This document shows positions 1 through 10,186 of a DNA stretch of 64,000 bases, piece by piece (positions within the stretch are counted from its first letter, which is position 1; every line of letters begins with the position of its first letter). The notes under the pieces are model-generated. The model was not told the DNA's origin, did no database searches, and worked only from the letters and a program-made list of their open reading frames with translations. The position numbers and the translations under genes were made by a program. The DNA lies in NCBI GenBank assembly GCA_001600355.1, contig BCJU01000008.1, positions 46,870 through 110,869 of the forward strand, written 5' to 3'. The DNA comes from Meira nashicola (Eukaryota; Basidiomycota; Exobasidiomycetes; Exobasidiales; Brachybasidiaceae).

Positions 1-560
1 ACTGTGAAGAGAAACAAAACCATTTGATCGCAGCGTCTCTGGCCAAGGATCTTGCTGCTCATCAGCAAAACGAAACACTTGTCCACGCGGATAATCAATC
101 TCAAAAATCGAAAGCCAGCATGAGAAAAAGTAATTTTGGACAGACAATTGAGCAGAGCCAAACATCAAACACGATTTATACCACTTCCTCGGTAAAACGG
201 AAGAAATACGATCATCTCAAAGCTCTGAGCAAGACTCAAAAGGAAGAGGAAGCGATCTTCACACTTACTCCAATGATGTATTTGACGCAAGCAGACCGGG
301 AACATTGCAGTCAACATTTTGGCGTTGTTTCTCCAAAACCTTTATCCACTGACCAATTTCTGAATCAAGATAAAACCTTTTGCACTTGGGGAGCGCCGAG
401 CAAGGTCTGGAATTCTTATTAGGGAAAAGGGGATGTTGCTAGCCTTGCATATCATGAGGAACCTACTTTTTCTTGAACAAAAAAGCGATATGTCCCTTCG
501 TGAAGAGGTATCAGTATGAGTTGACGTGCTGCTCCAAAATTATCAGTATTTTTCAGGGTT
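1..560 (+). pseudogene. duplicated gene fragment R3, left copy
   Basis: This is an open stretch from about 24 to 422 (132 residues) that is cut by the window edge and ends at an in-frame TAG. I recognise no domain. It is similar in DNA and protein to 51430-52110 on the same strand: MRKSNFGQ here against MRKANFGH there, then a FTLTPMMYLTQA / FTPIIYLVQA block, then a LNQDK / LDQDE block, and then a shared stretch reading GDVAS / EDVAS. Similarity continues weakly in another frame to about 560, which suggests frame decay after the stop. Each copy is open where the other is broken, so both look like relics of one larger gene. Function is unknown. Confidence 0.5.
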
Positions 561-1996
561 CATATTTGATGTGATTTAGAGTAATACGAAAACTATTTAT
601 CAATTTTCCCGAATTCAAAGCTGGTTTTTTACATCAGTGACAAGTACCACATTCACTTAGACGTGGCCTCGGTCATATAATTGTAGAACTTAAAAACCTA
701 ATCCGCGACATTCTGACAAGCCGAGCAGAAGTTGAGTGGCTGTACTCATTTATAAAAACCTTCTGCGATATAATTTGATCAAATCTGGAGTCTTCTGATT
801 ACCAAAATAATTTCAATATTGGTGACTGACGCCGATAATTTACATAAATTAACCCGCTTGAGAAACGGCTTTACAGTTTAAGATTGATGAAAGTTTTGAA
901 TCTTCAATTAGGTAGGCACGTGTTTGACGAAAATACAAACTGGCAATGGCATCCATACCATCTTTGCCTGCTTCTTTATGTTGTTCTTGTTATTGCTGTT
1001 ATGGTGGCGATGGCTTCGGGCCTAAGAATTTTGACTTTTCTGATAGTTATAGTAAAAAGCAAGACGCTATACCCATGTTTTTTCTCCTTTTAAAGCGGTG
1101 CAACGTAAGCAACAATAGTAATTGACCTCTTCTTTTATCAATCCAATCGCTTATAGGAAAGGTAAGTGTATCAGTGAGTAACAAAGTCCCTGCAGGTGGC
1201 TTTACTTGGCTTGAGCGGATGATCAAATCTCAATTTCGCATTCTGGTGTAAGGCAGAAAAAGCTTCAGATAGCAAAATAAATACAGAAAAGAAGGGAATC
1301 TNCAATGATGTAGATCTATAGCATCGATTGAAAGATTGAGATACTCTTCAATACTGTGCTCGGTTTCCAGGATATACACAGTTTTCAGACTTGAGTGGTG
1401 ACCTTGTAACATCCAAAGCAACTCTACGAGTAATGTGCTTGATTTGCCTAGGTTGCATTATTCTGGTGGCTCGCACAATTGCATCTCTTTCCCTAAAAGT
1501 TGATGACTTTCAACAATATGAAGATCATGTGCAAAATGTGATCATTGAGAGATGATTTGCGATTTGGATGATTAGATTAAGGGATACGAGCACGTTCAGG
1601 GACTTGTAAAACCACAGGCTTTCGCGGGAGACTTGGGTTGAATTACAAAGCAGCACCGTTTGAGATGTTTAAGAGTTGACCCTAACCCTAACCTCTCAAA
1701 AATTTCAGAATACTAATGCAAAGCAGAAAAAAGATCNACAAAGCGTCATTCTTGGCTTATCGTCATTGATCGAGCCATTCATTATTCGCACTTGTCTGAA
1801 AATGAATGGATTGTACGACACCCAGATCTGATTCTTCAAAGCACCAATTTGCGTATGGATATCTTCCCTGCTTCCAGCCCTCCCCCTGATTGGACCAGTC
1901 TTAATCACTGAGCGACGAGGCTCATGAGGGATTCATTAGTGTGAAAAGATACGCGAAACAGTATGAAAAAATGTGTGATGAAGCAATATTACGAAC
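561..1996. other. intergenic, one minor ORF and a telomere-like motif
   Basis: I see no convincing gene. A 68-codon ATG ORF at 887-1093 encodes one strongly hydrophobic segment (around VVLVIAVMVAMASG) and could be a small membrane peptide or chance. Two ambiguous bases lie at 1302 and 1737. Two tandem copies of a CCCTAA motif lie at 1680-1693. Confidence 0.4.
1680..1693. repeat. short interstitial telomere-like motif
   Basis: The sequence is CCCTAACCCTAACC, two and a bit units of the common fungal telomere repeat. It is too short to be a telomere and could be chance, a repair scar or a transcription factor site. Confidence 0.35.
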
Positions 1997-2400
1997 TCTC
2001 TTTTTCTCTTAGCTTTCGAAAAGCAACCCATAAAATGCCAAAACTAAAATCGTAATTCAGATTCAGAAATGCGAGCGTGGAAGAAACAATGGCTGAAAGC
2101 TAGTAAAGGTTTTCCCTTGTTCTCAGAGGGATGGTCTAGTAAAGACTTAAGAAGGGGTATCACTCTTGTAGACAAAGACACGGTGTCTGCAGGTACGAAT
2201 CAATGAGCTTCTACGAGATCGTCTATGAATGTGACGTGCTTTTTTGTTATCGACAAATTTATCCTTTGGGAGACATGACAAAATCTTAACGCGATGCGAT
2301 TGCAGGTACATCTAAAAGCCAGAAGAAAATGAATCCGTTCCGCAGATGATCTCACGCGCTGACGAAATAAGGAATTTTCCCAACGATAATTCAGAGAAAG
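1997..2400 (+). repeat. dispersed repeat R2, copy A, with tRNA-like boxes
   Basis: This segment aligns with 25437-26000 along most of its length, starting at TCTTAGCTTTCGAAAAG here against TCTTAAGCTTTCGAAAAG there. Inside, 2130-2208 contains GGATGGTCTAGTAAAGAC (like a Pol III A box) and, about 60 bases on, GCAGGTACGAATC (like a B box). No full cloverleaf can be drawn. The right-hand part runs into the start of the kinase/receiver reading frame at 2346, so the duplicated unit may have included part of that gene or its upstream intron. Confidence 0.6.
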
Positions 2401-3480
2401 ACAAAGGCACAAACATCTCTGTCTCTTTACCTGTTCCTTTGTTCGATACAAAATCAGTCGCTGTTCAACAGTCCCGCCGGGGCAGTCATGGTAGCACCAG
2501 TACAGCTACGCCGGACTTAAATGTTGCATTTATCGGTTGCCAAAACTCTGTTTCGTTCTGTGCCTTGCGAGATACTCTGCTACAAAAATTTGGAATGCTT
2601 GACGTAACCGATGATCTTTGGGGTGATCGATGGGAAAAAGTCGATGTCGTCTTCATCATTCCGGATGCACTCTCTGGACAGGGAAAAGTCTCCCTGCCGT
2701 CCTACGAAACGTCGATGAGCGTGCAGAATTACAAATTTTTTATGACAATTGTTCTGCCGACGGACAAGCATTGGAAAAAAAAAATTAGATCCGCATGCTC
2801 TCAACTTCATCAACCAAATGTTCTCTGCAAGCCATACTGTACGGGAAGTAGAGAGACCTCTAACGTTTGGAAATGTGCAGAAGCTTTTTGGATTCATACG
2901 AAATTACCGCGGTCGATCATCACGTAGCTCTGTTTCATCATCTGAAAGTAAGGCCTCCGTGTCTCACGCCAAAGGCAACGTCACGTCATCCAACGCTGAA
3001 GAAACCAAGCCCGTACCCGTTACAACCACGCAAAGTTCGATTGATGAGAAGCTCTGCAGCTCGCAAACTGCGTCATTTAAAGTGTTAGTCGTGGAAGATA
3101 ATCCTATCAATGCAAAGATCGTCACAGCTTTACTTCGCCGTGCTGGAATCGATTTTTTGGAAGCTGTCAACGGCGAGGAGGGAGTGGAAATGTTTAAGCG
3201 CGAATTGCCTGCTGTTGTGTTACTGGATATCAACATGCCAAAGATGAACGGTTTTGATGCGGCTGTCGCCATGCGCGCTCATCCTTCACCATATCAGCAC
3301 CATATTGCTGCCGTCACAGCACTGAGCTCGGAAGCAGATCGCGTGCGCGGATTTGAAGCAGGAATGGATGCAAGGTACACGAAACCTATGCGAATGGGAA
3401 GATTGATAGAAGAGGTGCAAAAGCTTCGTGAAGCTGGTCATTCTCCTCAAACCATCTCTTCGTCGTCTTCTCCTGTATAA
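2346..3480 (+). pseudogene. hybrid histidine kinase C-terminus with receiver domain, frameshifted
   Basis: Two overlapping frames form one product. The first (2346-2927) contains KGTNISVSLPVPLF, which resembles the last ATP-binding box of histidine kinases, then a degenerate receiver-like segment. The second (2749-3480) ends in a good response-regulator receiver domain. Numbering in that frame: acidic pair E116-D117, phosphoacceptor D160 in LLDINMP, T190 in AVTALS and K212 in TKPM. The frames switch at an A10 run (2775-2784); loss of one A would join them, so a sequencing error is as likely as true inactivation. The kinase core is missing, and repeat R2 sits where it should be. The product should act in two-component phosphorelay signalling if intact. 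A decayed second copy of the receiver lies at 18428-18640. Confidence 0.7.
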
Positions 3481-4068
3481 GGTAAGTGAGATGCATGGAT
3501 AAGCAAAATGTCCTTCTTACAAAGTGTTTCACTGTTCGATGCATTTCATCACTTCTCTTAAGCTTTTGAGAAAAATCACAAATACGATAAAAGAGTCCTT
3601 GCCACTAAAGCTTCTAGATCGTTCCAGGAAGGCTTTTGTCGCTCTTGCTAGACGTGACTAAATATGCAAATGGCAATATGTGTAAATGTGACCAGAAAAA
3701 AATGAAATTCAAAGTTGCCTTTGGTGATTTCTTGTTTTCTATATCAATATCTTTCGTTTGAAGTCGTCTTTCAATTTGTACCGCCAGCTATCATCCTGTT
3801 CTCAGATTCCATATCCAAGTCAGGAATCTCGAGAAGCCATACAACCTCGTACAATGTGCCGATGACCATAGAGCAAAGATGCGTGATTATTGTATAAACG
3901 CTCAAACACCAACCTTTCTGTATTGTCAATGTTACTTAAAACGAACATTTTTACCGACACTCAACAAACGCCCTAATAGTAATCCTGCAATTTCATTCAT
4001 GATGCAGGAATTCCCCCTGATGCAAGATTCTTTCCCGACTGCTTGTGAAGACAGAGAATTCTGACTAA
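3481..4068. other. intergenic between convergent genes
   Basis: This lies between the plus-strand receiver gene and the minus-strand GATA gene, so it holds both 3' ends. I see no conserved coding or RNA feature. A short ORF at 3879-4064 shows nothing recognisable. Confidence 0.5.
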
Positions 4069-4941
4069 TCAAGTATTTTCCTGATTTTCCAATTCATCAT
4101 TGGCACTTTTGATCAGAATTGCTGTTGTAATTGTATCCTTACGCATTTTCTCTCTCTTTCTCAAAGTTCTCGAGAAGTGTAGGCCGCAAGCATTACAAAG
4201 TGATTTCTTGCCATCTGGTCCTTTTCGCCATTCAGGAGTGTGTTTCGTGGTACACTTTCTGCACTTTTTGGATTTTTCTTTTACCAGAGAGAGCGCTTTT
4301 GAGCCTCTTTCTAAATTCTTCGAATGCATCAATTCGGAAAAGGATTCAGATTCGTCTCGCTGTGCTATCATGCTTGAGCTGGACGAAGGAACTATGAAGG
4401 AACCCGCTCGATTTTGATTTCGTGAAAAATCAAAAAGAATGTTATGGGCAAAGTCATAAAGATTTGAGCTTGTTAGATCAAGTCCTCTAGTTCCAGCCTG
4501 AGGTGTTAGAGGCGGCCCAGACGATGATGTCGACACTTTGAAAGCTTTGTCCATCCCACCATGGTGCGCGGCAATCGGTCTCATAGAATGCATGCGATTA
4601 AAATATTTTGCGACTGGATATGATTCCGGAATGCATCCGCCAAGGTGTTGGTCAGAGCATGATGCGAGATCTTTCATCGATAATTTTGGCAAATTGGTGC
4701 GCGATGAAAGTGATGACGAAGCCGGATGCTGCTCATGTTTATGAGGCCTAGATGAGCTTGGAGGTTTTCTGTGTCTAACTTGTGCACCTTGATCATAAAG
4801 ATATTCGGTCATCTGAAGATCTTCATGTAATATTTCGTTCTTTGCCTCTTTGTACACGTCACAAATACTACATGTTAAGACGAGCTCTTTCCCATACTTG
4901 AGCCAACAGGGTGTTTTCATCGTCTTACAATTATTGCACAT
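4069..4941 (-). CDS. GATA-type zinc-finger transcription factor with two fingers
   Basis: 290 residues, ATG start, TGA stop, with an in-frame TAA directly before the ATG. The C-terminal finger is canonical: C227-X2-C230-X18-C249-X2-C252 with HTPEWRKGPDG and LCNACGL, followed by a basic tail (LRKREKMRKD), as in fungal GATA factors with an 18-residue loop. The protein also opens with a second, degenerate finger: C2-X2-C5-X18-C24-X2-C27, keeping the KTPCW core but replacing the CNACG end with CSICD. The linker is Ser/His-rich and probably disordered. Expected role: nuclear DNA binding at GATA sites. The target pathway (nitrogen, light, iron or development) cannot be read from the sequence. It could also be the 3' part of a longer gene, but the upstream stop argues against that. 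Confidence 0.85.
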   Translation of the reverse strand: MCNNCKTMKTPCWLKYGKELVLTCSICDVYKEAKNEILHEDLQMTEYLYDQGAQVRHRKPPSSSRPHKHEQHPASSSLSSRTNLPKLSMKDLASCSDQHLGGCIPESYPVAKYFNRMHSMRPIAAHHGGMDKAFKVSTSSSGPPLTPQAGTRGLDLTSSNLYDFAHNILFDFSRNQNRAGSFIVPSSSSSMIAQRDESESFSELMHSKNLERGSKALSLVKEKSKKCRKCTTKHTPEWRKGPDGKKSLCNACGLHFSRTLRKREKMRKDTITTAILIKSANDELENQENT

Positions 4942-5586
4942 TTATTGTCGGCCGAGAACTTCATTGATGTGGTGGTACATCGGGTACAATAAGGACGCAG
5001 CAAATGATAATGCCCAGTGGATGTTAAGCGGTTCATAGAGAAAGCCGAGGCGTCAACACCAGAAGGTAAGTTTGCCATATAAAGAATTGGATAAGGCGCT
5101 CAATACCTTGCGTACCCTTGCACAGCATAGGAAAACACCTATTCGACTGATACAACGGAAGTGACTCTTGGATATGCTTGTCTGATTCCATTCACAATAC
5201 TTTTTTCAAGGGTATACAAAAGACACCAAAAGAATCTCTAGTTCGCTTTGTTGAGCCTGTGTTTTGAAGAGCAGGGCGGCGAATCCCATTGCCTATTTCC
5301 TTAGAAAGCTGCTCCTTCTAAGACTTGCTAAGCAGTTGTGTTGCGCTTGCGATCAATCGATACAATTGTGAGACGGCACTGACATTCATTATATTAATAA
5401 TCTCTCATATTAGGCTAAGAAGAGAATTTCATAAGCCATGAAGAGACACAAACCACGCTCTCTTGAGAGGAAAGGAAGCAGCAAGTTGTGACAGTGTGAA
5501 AGGAAAGTGGAGGGTCAAATTAAAGTGCGCGTACAGATTGCGTATCAAAATAAATATTCATCTTCGCACCAAAGGAGGGCGGTACG
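4942..5586. other. upstream region of the GATA gene
   Basis: No gene seen. It should contain the promoter of the minus-strand GATA gene; I could not pick a convincing TATA element. Confidence 0.4.
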
Positions 5587-6027
5587 CTATGCTATATCAG
5601 TCGTACACAGTCCTGTTGTCAAAAAGATGGATATTTCATTTTTAAGCAGTTTGACAGCTAATAATCTACAAGGGTTAAATGCGTAATCAGGTACAAAATT
5701 AAAAAAAAGGTCAAGAAATGCAAGATTGATTTTCGGCTGTAAAAAAGGAGCAAAAAATTTGGACAGATTCTGACATGTATCCTTTCTCTGCAATTTTAGT
5801 GTGTAAAGCAACATCAGATTTCTTGCCTCTACCGTGTCGCGCAATGTCTTAGTCAAGTATGGAATTAGGAAATTTTGAACAGCCATACTTTGCTCGTACC
5901 AGTGTATCTTGTTAGTCCGGACTTCCTTCGGCGGTCCCATCAGTTCAGTAGTTTCAGCTCCGAAGGGAGTTTCGAAGAACCTGCCAGAGGTGTTGAGCCC
6001 AAAGCCCAAACCATTGCTCGCTTGCAT
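5587..6027 (-). CDS. hypothetical protein ORF
   Basis: A 146-residue uninterrupted ORF. It contains PFGAETTELMGPPKEV and then a hydrophobic, Leu/Phe-rich stretch near the C-terminus (KINLAFLDLFFNFVPDYAF). I recognise no family. A second minus-strand ORF (6120-6410, 96 residues, with a CKICSLW motif) lies just upstream and could be a separate exon, but I found no splice pair that clearly joins them. It may be a real small gene or chance. Confidence 0.25.
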   Translation of the reverse strand: MQASNGLGFGLNTSGRFFETPFGAETTELMGPPKEVRTNKIHWYEQSMAVQNFLIPYLTKTLRDTVEARNLMLLYTLKLQRKDTCQNLSKFFAPFLQPKINLAFLDLFFNFVPDYAFNPCRLLAVKLLKNEISIFLTTGLCTTDIA

Positions 6028-6119
6028 TGCTACTTATAAACAGCTCTCTACCTATTTTACTCCTGGTCTCTGTGTCGTTCATTGCTGAGACTGATTACGC
6101 TTATTCTCAGGTGTGTTGG

Positions 6120-6410
6120 CTATTCCACCGGATTTTTCCAGGGCACGGTGGTAGCCTCTTGATTGTAAGTATCGGTGGGAACAATTATCAGCTTTCTAGC
6201 TAGACTGGTCTTCTCTTCAAAGCTTCTGCATGTCAGCGTCTTAGTGAACTGCTGCAAATCTAATTGCTGATGACAAACCATAGCTTTGAATCCTCCTGTT
6301 CCTGATGCAGGCTGCCAAAGACTACAAATTTTGCAAAGAGATCTACCGGATTCTTCTGTCCTTTTGCGATACTTCCAATGCGGGGGTGGCGTCAGATGAT
6401 CGGAGCCCAC
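6120..6410 (-). CDS. hypothetical ORF, possible exon
   Basis: A 96-residue ORF with a C-X2-C pair (LCKIC) and no recognised domain. It is listed because its orientation matches the ORF at 5587-6027. Low confidence. Confidence 0.15.
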   Translation of the reverse strand: MGSDHLTPPPHWKYRKRTEESGRSLCKICSLWQPASGTGGFKAMVCHQQLDLQQFTKTLTCRSFEEKTSLARKLIIVPTDTYNQEATTVPWKNPVE

Positions 6411-6726
6411 GGAATTAATTTTCGAAACAAGGAAACGTATATCAACGCGCTAAAACACGTCCATCATATCGCTCTTATGCACTTTTGATGTACAAGTAGT
6501 TGCTATTATCCCTAGTGAAATAGAGTGCACCTACTTGTCAGCCGTTAAATTTCTAATGCCCAAGACCTCCTTCTAAAAGAGCACTATATCTGAATCATGA
6601 AAACCCCCACGAACCTCTGTCAATACGCTAATCCTCGGAGAGAATCCTTGCGGTCCACGGATTGCAAAGTACAAGTCGCAGAAAAGTGTGCCCTGAGTGG
6701 CGGCAATCTTTAAGTCTGGGCAGGGA

Positions 6727-7140
6727 TCAATAATTTTCTCGAAATCCTAGTATCTGCTTGTCTCGATGGTACCACCAGAATGTGAAGAGCTCACACAGGT
6801 TCATGTACTCAAGGAGGCGTTTTGAGCCTACGTGTTGCAACTGCTGGTTTCGGTCGGTGCATGAAATGATGGTTAAGGGCATGGTCCTTTCTAAGAGAAC
6901 GTTTGCTGGGCGATTGGATCTTTGTGAATTGTGTTGAGTACTGCGCTGACATTTGTTTCGGTGGAAGAGATGACGGAGCTTGACGAGTCTGGATTTTTGC
7001 GATAGATACGCGAGAAAATCGGCTCGTTCTTCTGGTGTTTTTACAAACAGTGGGGATGAACCGTCCATAGAAAGACCATGGGCAGCGACGCAGTGGCCCG
7101 AGCAATCAAGCTTATGAAAGAAGTTAGTCGTGTGTGCCAA
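6727..7140 (-). CDS. hypothetical ORF
   Basis: A 137-codon frame whose first in-frame codon is TTG, so a true start would need an upstream exon. It contains FVKTPEERADFLAYLSQKSR, a plausible amphipathic helix. A second long frame (6809-7105) overlaps it, so open length alone is weak evidence. Function unknown. Confidence 0.2.
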   Translation of the reverse strand: MAHTTNFFHKLDCSGHCVAAHGLSMDGSSPLFVKTPEERADFLAYLSQKSRLVKLRHLFHRNKCQRSTQHNSQRSNRPANVLLERTMPLTIISCTDRNQQLQHVGSKRLLEYMNLCELFTFWWYHRDKQILGFRENY

Positions 7141-7858
7141 AGATGATCATCGTTCAACGTCCGCCAAATTCTCCACCGCAACACTAATCTCAATGTAACG
7201 GGCGGAACCTCACAATAACAAGGTGCTTCACAGTTGAACAAAAGCACAGGACATGAAGCAAGAAGGTCATACAGGTATTCATTGATAAGAGACTACATGT
7301 ATGGTGAAAAACTATGTCAAGTCGACCTATCTGCGACATCAGGGATTGTAATGTGGAAAAGGAACAAAACAATTAGTCTTCCTATACATCTTTGATCGCG
7401 ATGGTGCATGTCGAGAGTTCAAGATATCGTGGAGGGCGTTACGCTTTTAGAGAAGATACATAAGTTAGATGATAGAAACAAGTTTCTTTTAGCCCACTGG
7501 GCATCTCGAGTGACTGCGTACAATACGCTGCATTTCCACAACCAGAAGGGCATCCATCACACATATTCATTGAATACAACATACACTGGTCTAATGGCCG
7601 GTCTGCACGTAAACGCACTTCTTTAGATTTATGCAGGGTATCCCCCCGCGAGTAGCGTAGAGAAGTTTGCTTCTGTTTCTGCATTTACGCTCTCTTGTCC
7701 TCAGGTTTTTGTGTGAAGAATATTGTAAATCGATTTGAAACGTTTCTGTGATGGAACAAGGCGCTGGTCATCTAATTATCGCTCATACTACGATCTAGCC
7801 ATGCAAGTTGCAAAACACCTACGAAAATGACTTGTAGCACTGTAACGTGGGTCAAATA
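7141..7858. other. intergenic
   Basis: Only short overlapping ORFs on both strands (for example 7408-7626 plus and 7439-7684 minus). None is recognisable. Confidence 0.4.
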
Positions 7859-7882
7859 GGAAGAAGAAGAAGAAGAAGAAGA
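7859..7882 (+). repeat. (GAA)n microsatellite
   Basis: Eight GAA-type units in a row. The same motif, as its complement (TTC)n, ends the window. Confidence 0.9.
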
Positions 7883-7888
7883 ATAAAG

Positions 7889-8338
7889 ATGAGGTCACCT
7901 TCAAGGTCGGACCTACAGAGACACAGAATGAACAAGCGTAAAATAAATCCTCAAGGGAGCAATGCAGTCCGGAAAAAAGTGGGGTACTTATCTCGACAAA
8001 GGAGATTGCGTACTTCTCTACGCAATCGAACAAAGAAAGAGACTAGTGCAAACCAACATGAATATGCTACAAACTCGCCACTTTCGATGACATCTCAAAC
8101 GGTAGCTGGTGATCAATCACAATTGGCGGCTCCCGAAAAATACCAACGCAAACTCAGGATACAAGACGTATCGCGTGAGACAATCTCATCAGACTTTTCC
8201 ACTTGTTTACAAGCGCAAAATGAAGCATTGCAATCGAGTGTATGGGGTATTGCAAGTCTCGAGCACACATCATTCACCGCGCAAGAGGTCGATGCGCTTG
8301 ATCGGGTACGTATGTACATAGGAGCATTTGTCAAATAG
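7889..8338 (+). CDS. hypothetical basic protein
   Basis: From the ATG just after the GAA repeat this encodes 149 residues, very basic in its first half (MNKRKINPQG; RRLRTSLRNRTKK) and acidic/polar at the end (FTAQEVDALDRVRMYIGAF). No family recognised. A nuclear or nucleic-acid-binding role would be only a guess. The downstream 8340-8560 has four ambiguous bases in 38, suggesting a collapsed repeat next door. Confidence 0.3.
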   Translation: MRSPSRSDLQRHRMNKRKINPQGSNAVRKKVGYLSRQRRLRTSLRNRTKKETSANQHEYATNSPLSMTSQTVAGDQSQLAAPEKYQRKLRIQDVSRETISSDFSTCLQAQNEALQSSVWGIASLEHTSFTAQEVDALDRVRMYIGAFVK

Positions 8339-10186
8339 ATTCTGATGTCTTCTTCATCCACTGCTCCAGTTTCGAAGTGCAACATCTCAGCTCTCTGCGA
8401 TGGCGCTGTTGCTACATNGCACCGGNCGAGACCNCCAGCCAACAGATCGCAGGTNTAGTATGACCCGACCTTGACGCATTTTGTGGAAATGCAGATCAAG
8501 CAGTCAGATTCCTGGCATGTTTTCCGAGGACTTTGACTCAAGAAAAATCACTCGACAGTTTGACGATGGTTTGCATTCAGATGGCAATTAGATGACAAGG
8601 GCAGGATAGAACGAGGAGCTTGTGAGAGAATGAATGCCGTCAGTCCAACAATTTGAACAGAGACAAGAATAGAGGTGAATGGTAGCAGCGGTGATTTAAA
8701 GAAAGCCACATCCAAACTTTATCGTGTATTCTGCAGCCTTAAGGATGCATGGTGCGCATTTGCCTGAGGATGTATCTCAATACTCCTCATAGTATCAGCC
8801 TCCAAAATGGCGTTATCCTCTTTCTTTAGTCGGGTACATGAACCCATGTTTGTTGAGCTAAGGTTACCTTCACGATCGCATTCGTTCAAATAAAGACATC
8901 ATTGCACCCGAGTCCTCAATAAGAGCGCACATGATATTCTACTAGAAATCTTCAAGAGTATCATTGAGCCAAAAATGATGTGATGTATGGAACGTTCAAT
9001 CGGCCCAACTGTTGTAGATTATCAAGTTGTACTAAATCTATTTGCTGATGCCCCTGAGAAAATTGATAGCGTACATAACACAATGAAGGCACTTTGTCAA
9101 ACCGAATTCTACTGATCTGTTCAATCTCAGCATTTGAGATCGGAATATATCAAGACGGGTCTATATATGTGTGGCTTAATCCAGCCGAACGGTGTAAGTA
9201 CTAAAACCACTGGATTTCTTTTGTGTTTCTCAAATTCCTGCTGACTGGTTAAACCTTCAGATTGCGGAGGTCTTATTCAGAAACTGGGTAGTCCTCTCCT
9301 GATTTTCCGTGTGCGGAGTTAGACGACTATTCGATGGAGTGTCCGTGCTTTTAATGTTTCTGAGCCATGTCTTGTAATTCCACTTGTTACTCTGGCTTGA
9401 TTTATATTCGAATCAGTGAAAAAATCAAAATACATGGTGTCTGGCAGATGGATCATGGGACTACGTTAGAAAGCGGATTGGCTAACCGAGAATTATCAAT
9501 TTAATTGGACAGATGATTACAAGTTTTGTCGATTGATACAGTGAAAATTTGGCTCTCTCCAGAAGCACATATCGCGTCAAGATAGGCAAAAAAGCACGCA
9601 AGTGTAAACTGTGCAAGAGATTGCGACAAAGATATTGCAATTCTCATTGTACATTTTTTTATCTTAATCACTGTATTTATGGAATACAACCAAAAATCAC
9701 AGCTCGTCGTGTGCTGTTTGAATCTTTGAATTCACATTGTGGTGAAAATCCAAGTGTTCAGCAAGACTTGCACTCGTTTTCAAGGAATCGAGTGGTTCGA
9801 ATACAAACAAAAATTGACCGTCCGTTTGAAAACAACCCTCCTAAGACGCCAGCAGAGAAGAAGCGTCACACAGCTTACCCAGAAAAGCACGTGTTTTATA
9901 TTGCCCTACACCTAGCGTTTTTTCCAATTCCAGACTGCTCGAAACGCAGAGCGCAAATGATGGACTTGTACAAGAAAAATCACACAGGCATAAATAATGT
10001 GGAAAGCAAAGTATGATACACGGAAATCGGGACCGCGCATCTAGATGCATGCCCTGTGCGATCTCCTNACTTCCGCACTGCTCACCATCAACATGCGCTT
10101 TACACAAAATCGCCATCAGCGCCNCTTTTACATTACAGAAGCAATCTTCAGAGGACTGTCATTTTGCAAAGCGGCATTTTGAGGTT
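8339..10186. other. region upstream of HNH-1
   Basis: Ambiguous bases cluster at 8418, 8426, 8434 and 8455. An ORF at 9549-10016 (155 codons, non-ATG start, with CKLCKRLRQRYCNSHC) is Cys-rich but unsupported. From about 10075 the sequence resembles the region upstream of HNH-5 on the minus strand (around 53480-53560), so the HNH-1/HNH-5 duplication starts before the coding region. Confidence 0.45.

Noticed and set aside
1680..1693. True telomere or chromosome end
   Set aside because: Only about two repeat units, with unique sequence on both sides.
9549..10016. 155-codon Cys-rich ORF before HNH-1
   Set aside because: It starts with TTG, has no upstream ATG in frame and no recognisable finger spacing. 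Kept only as part of the upstream flank.
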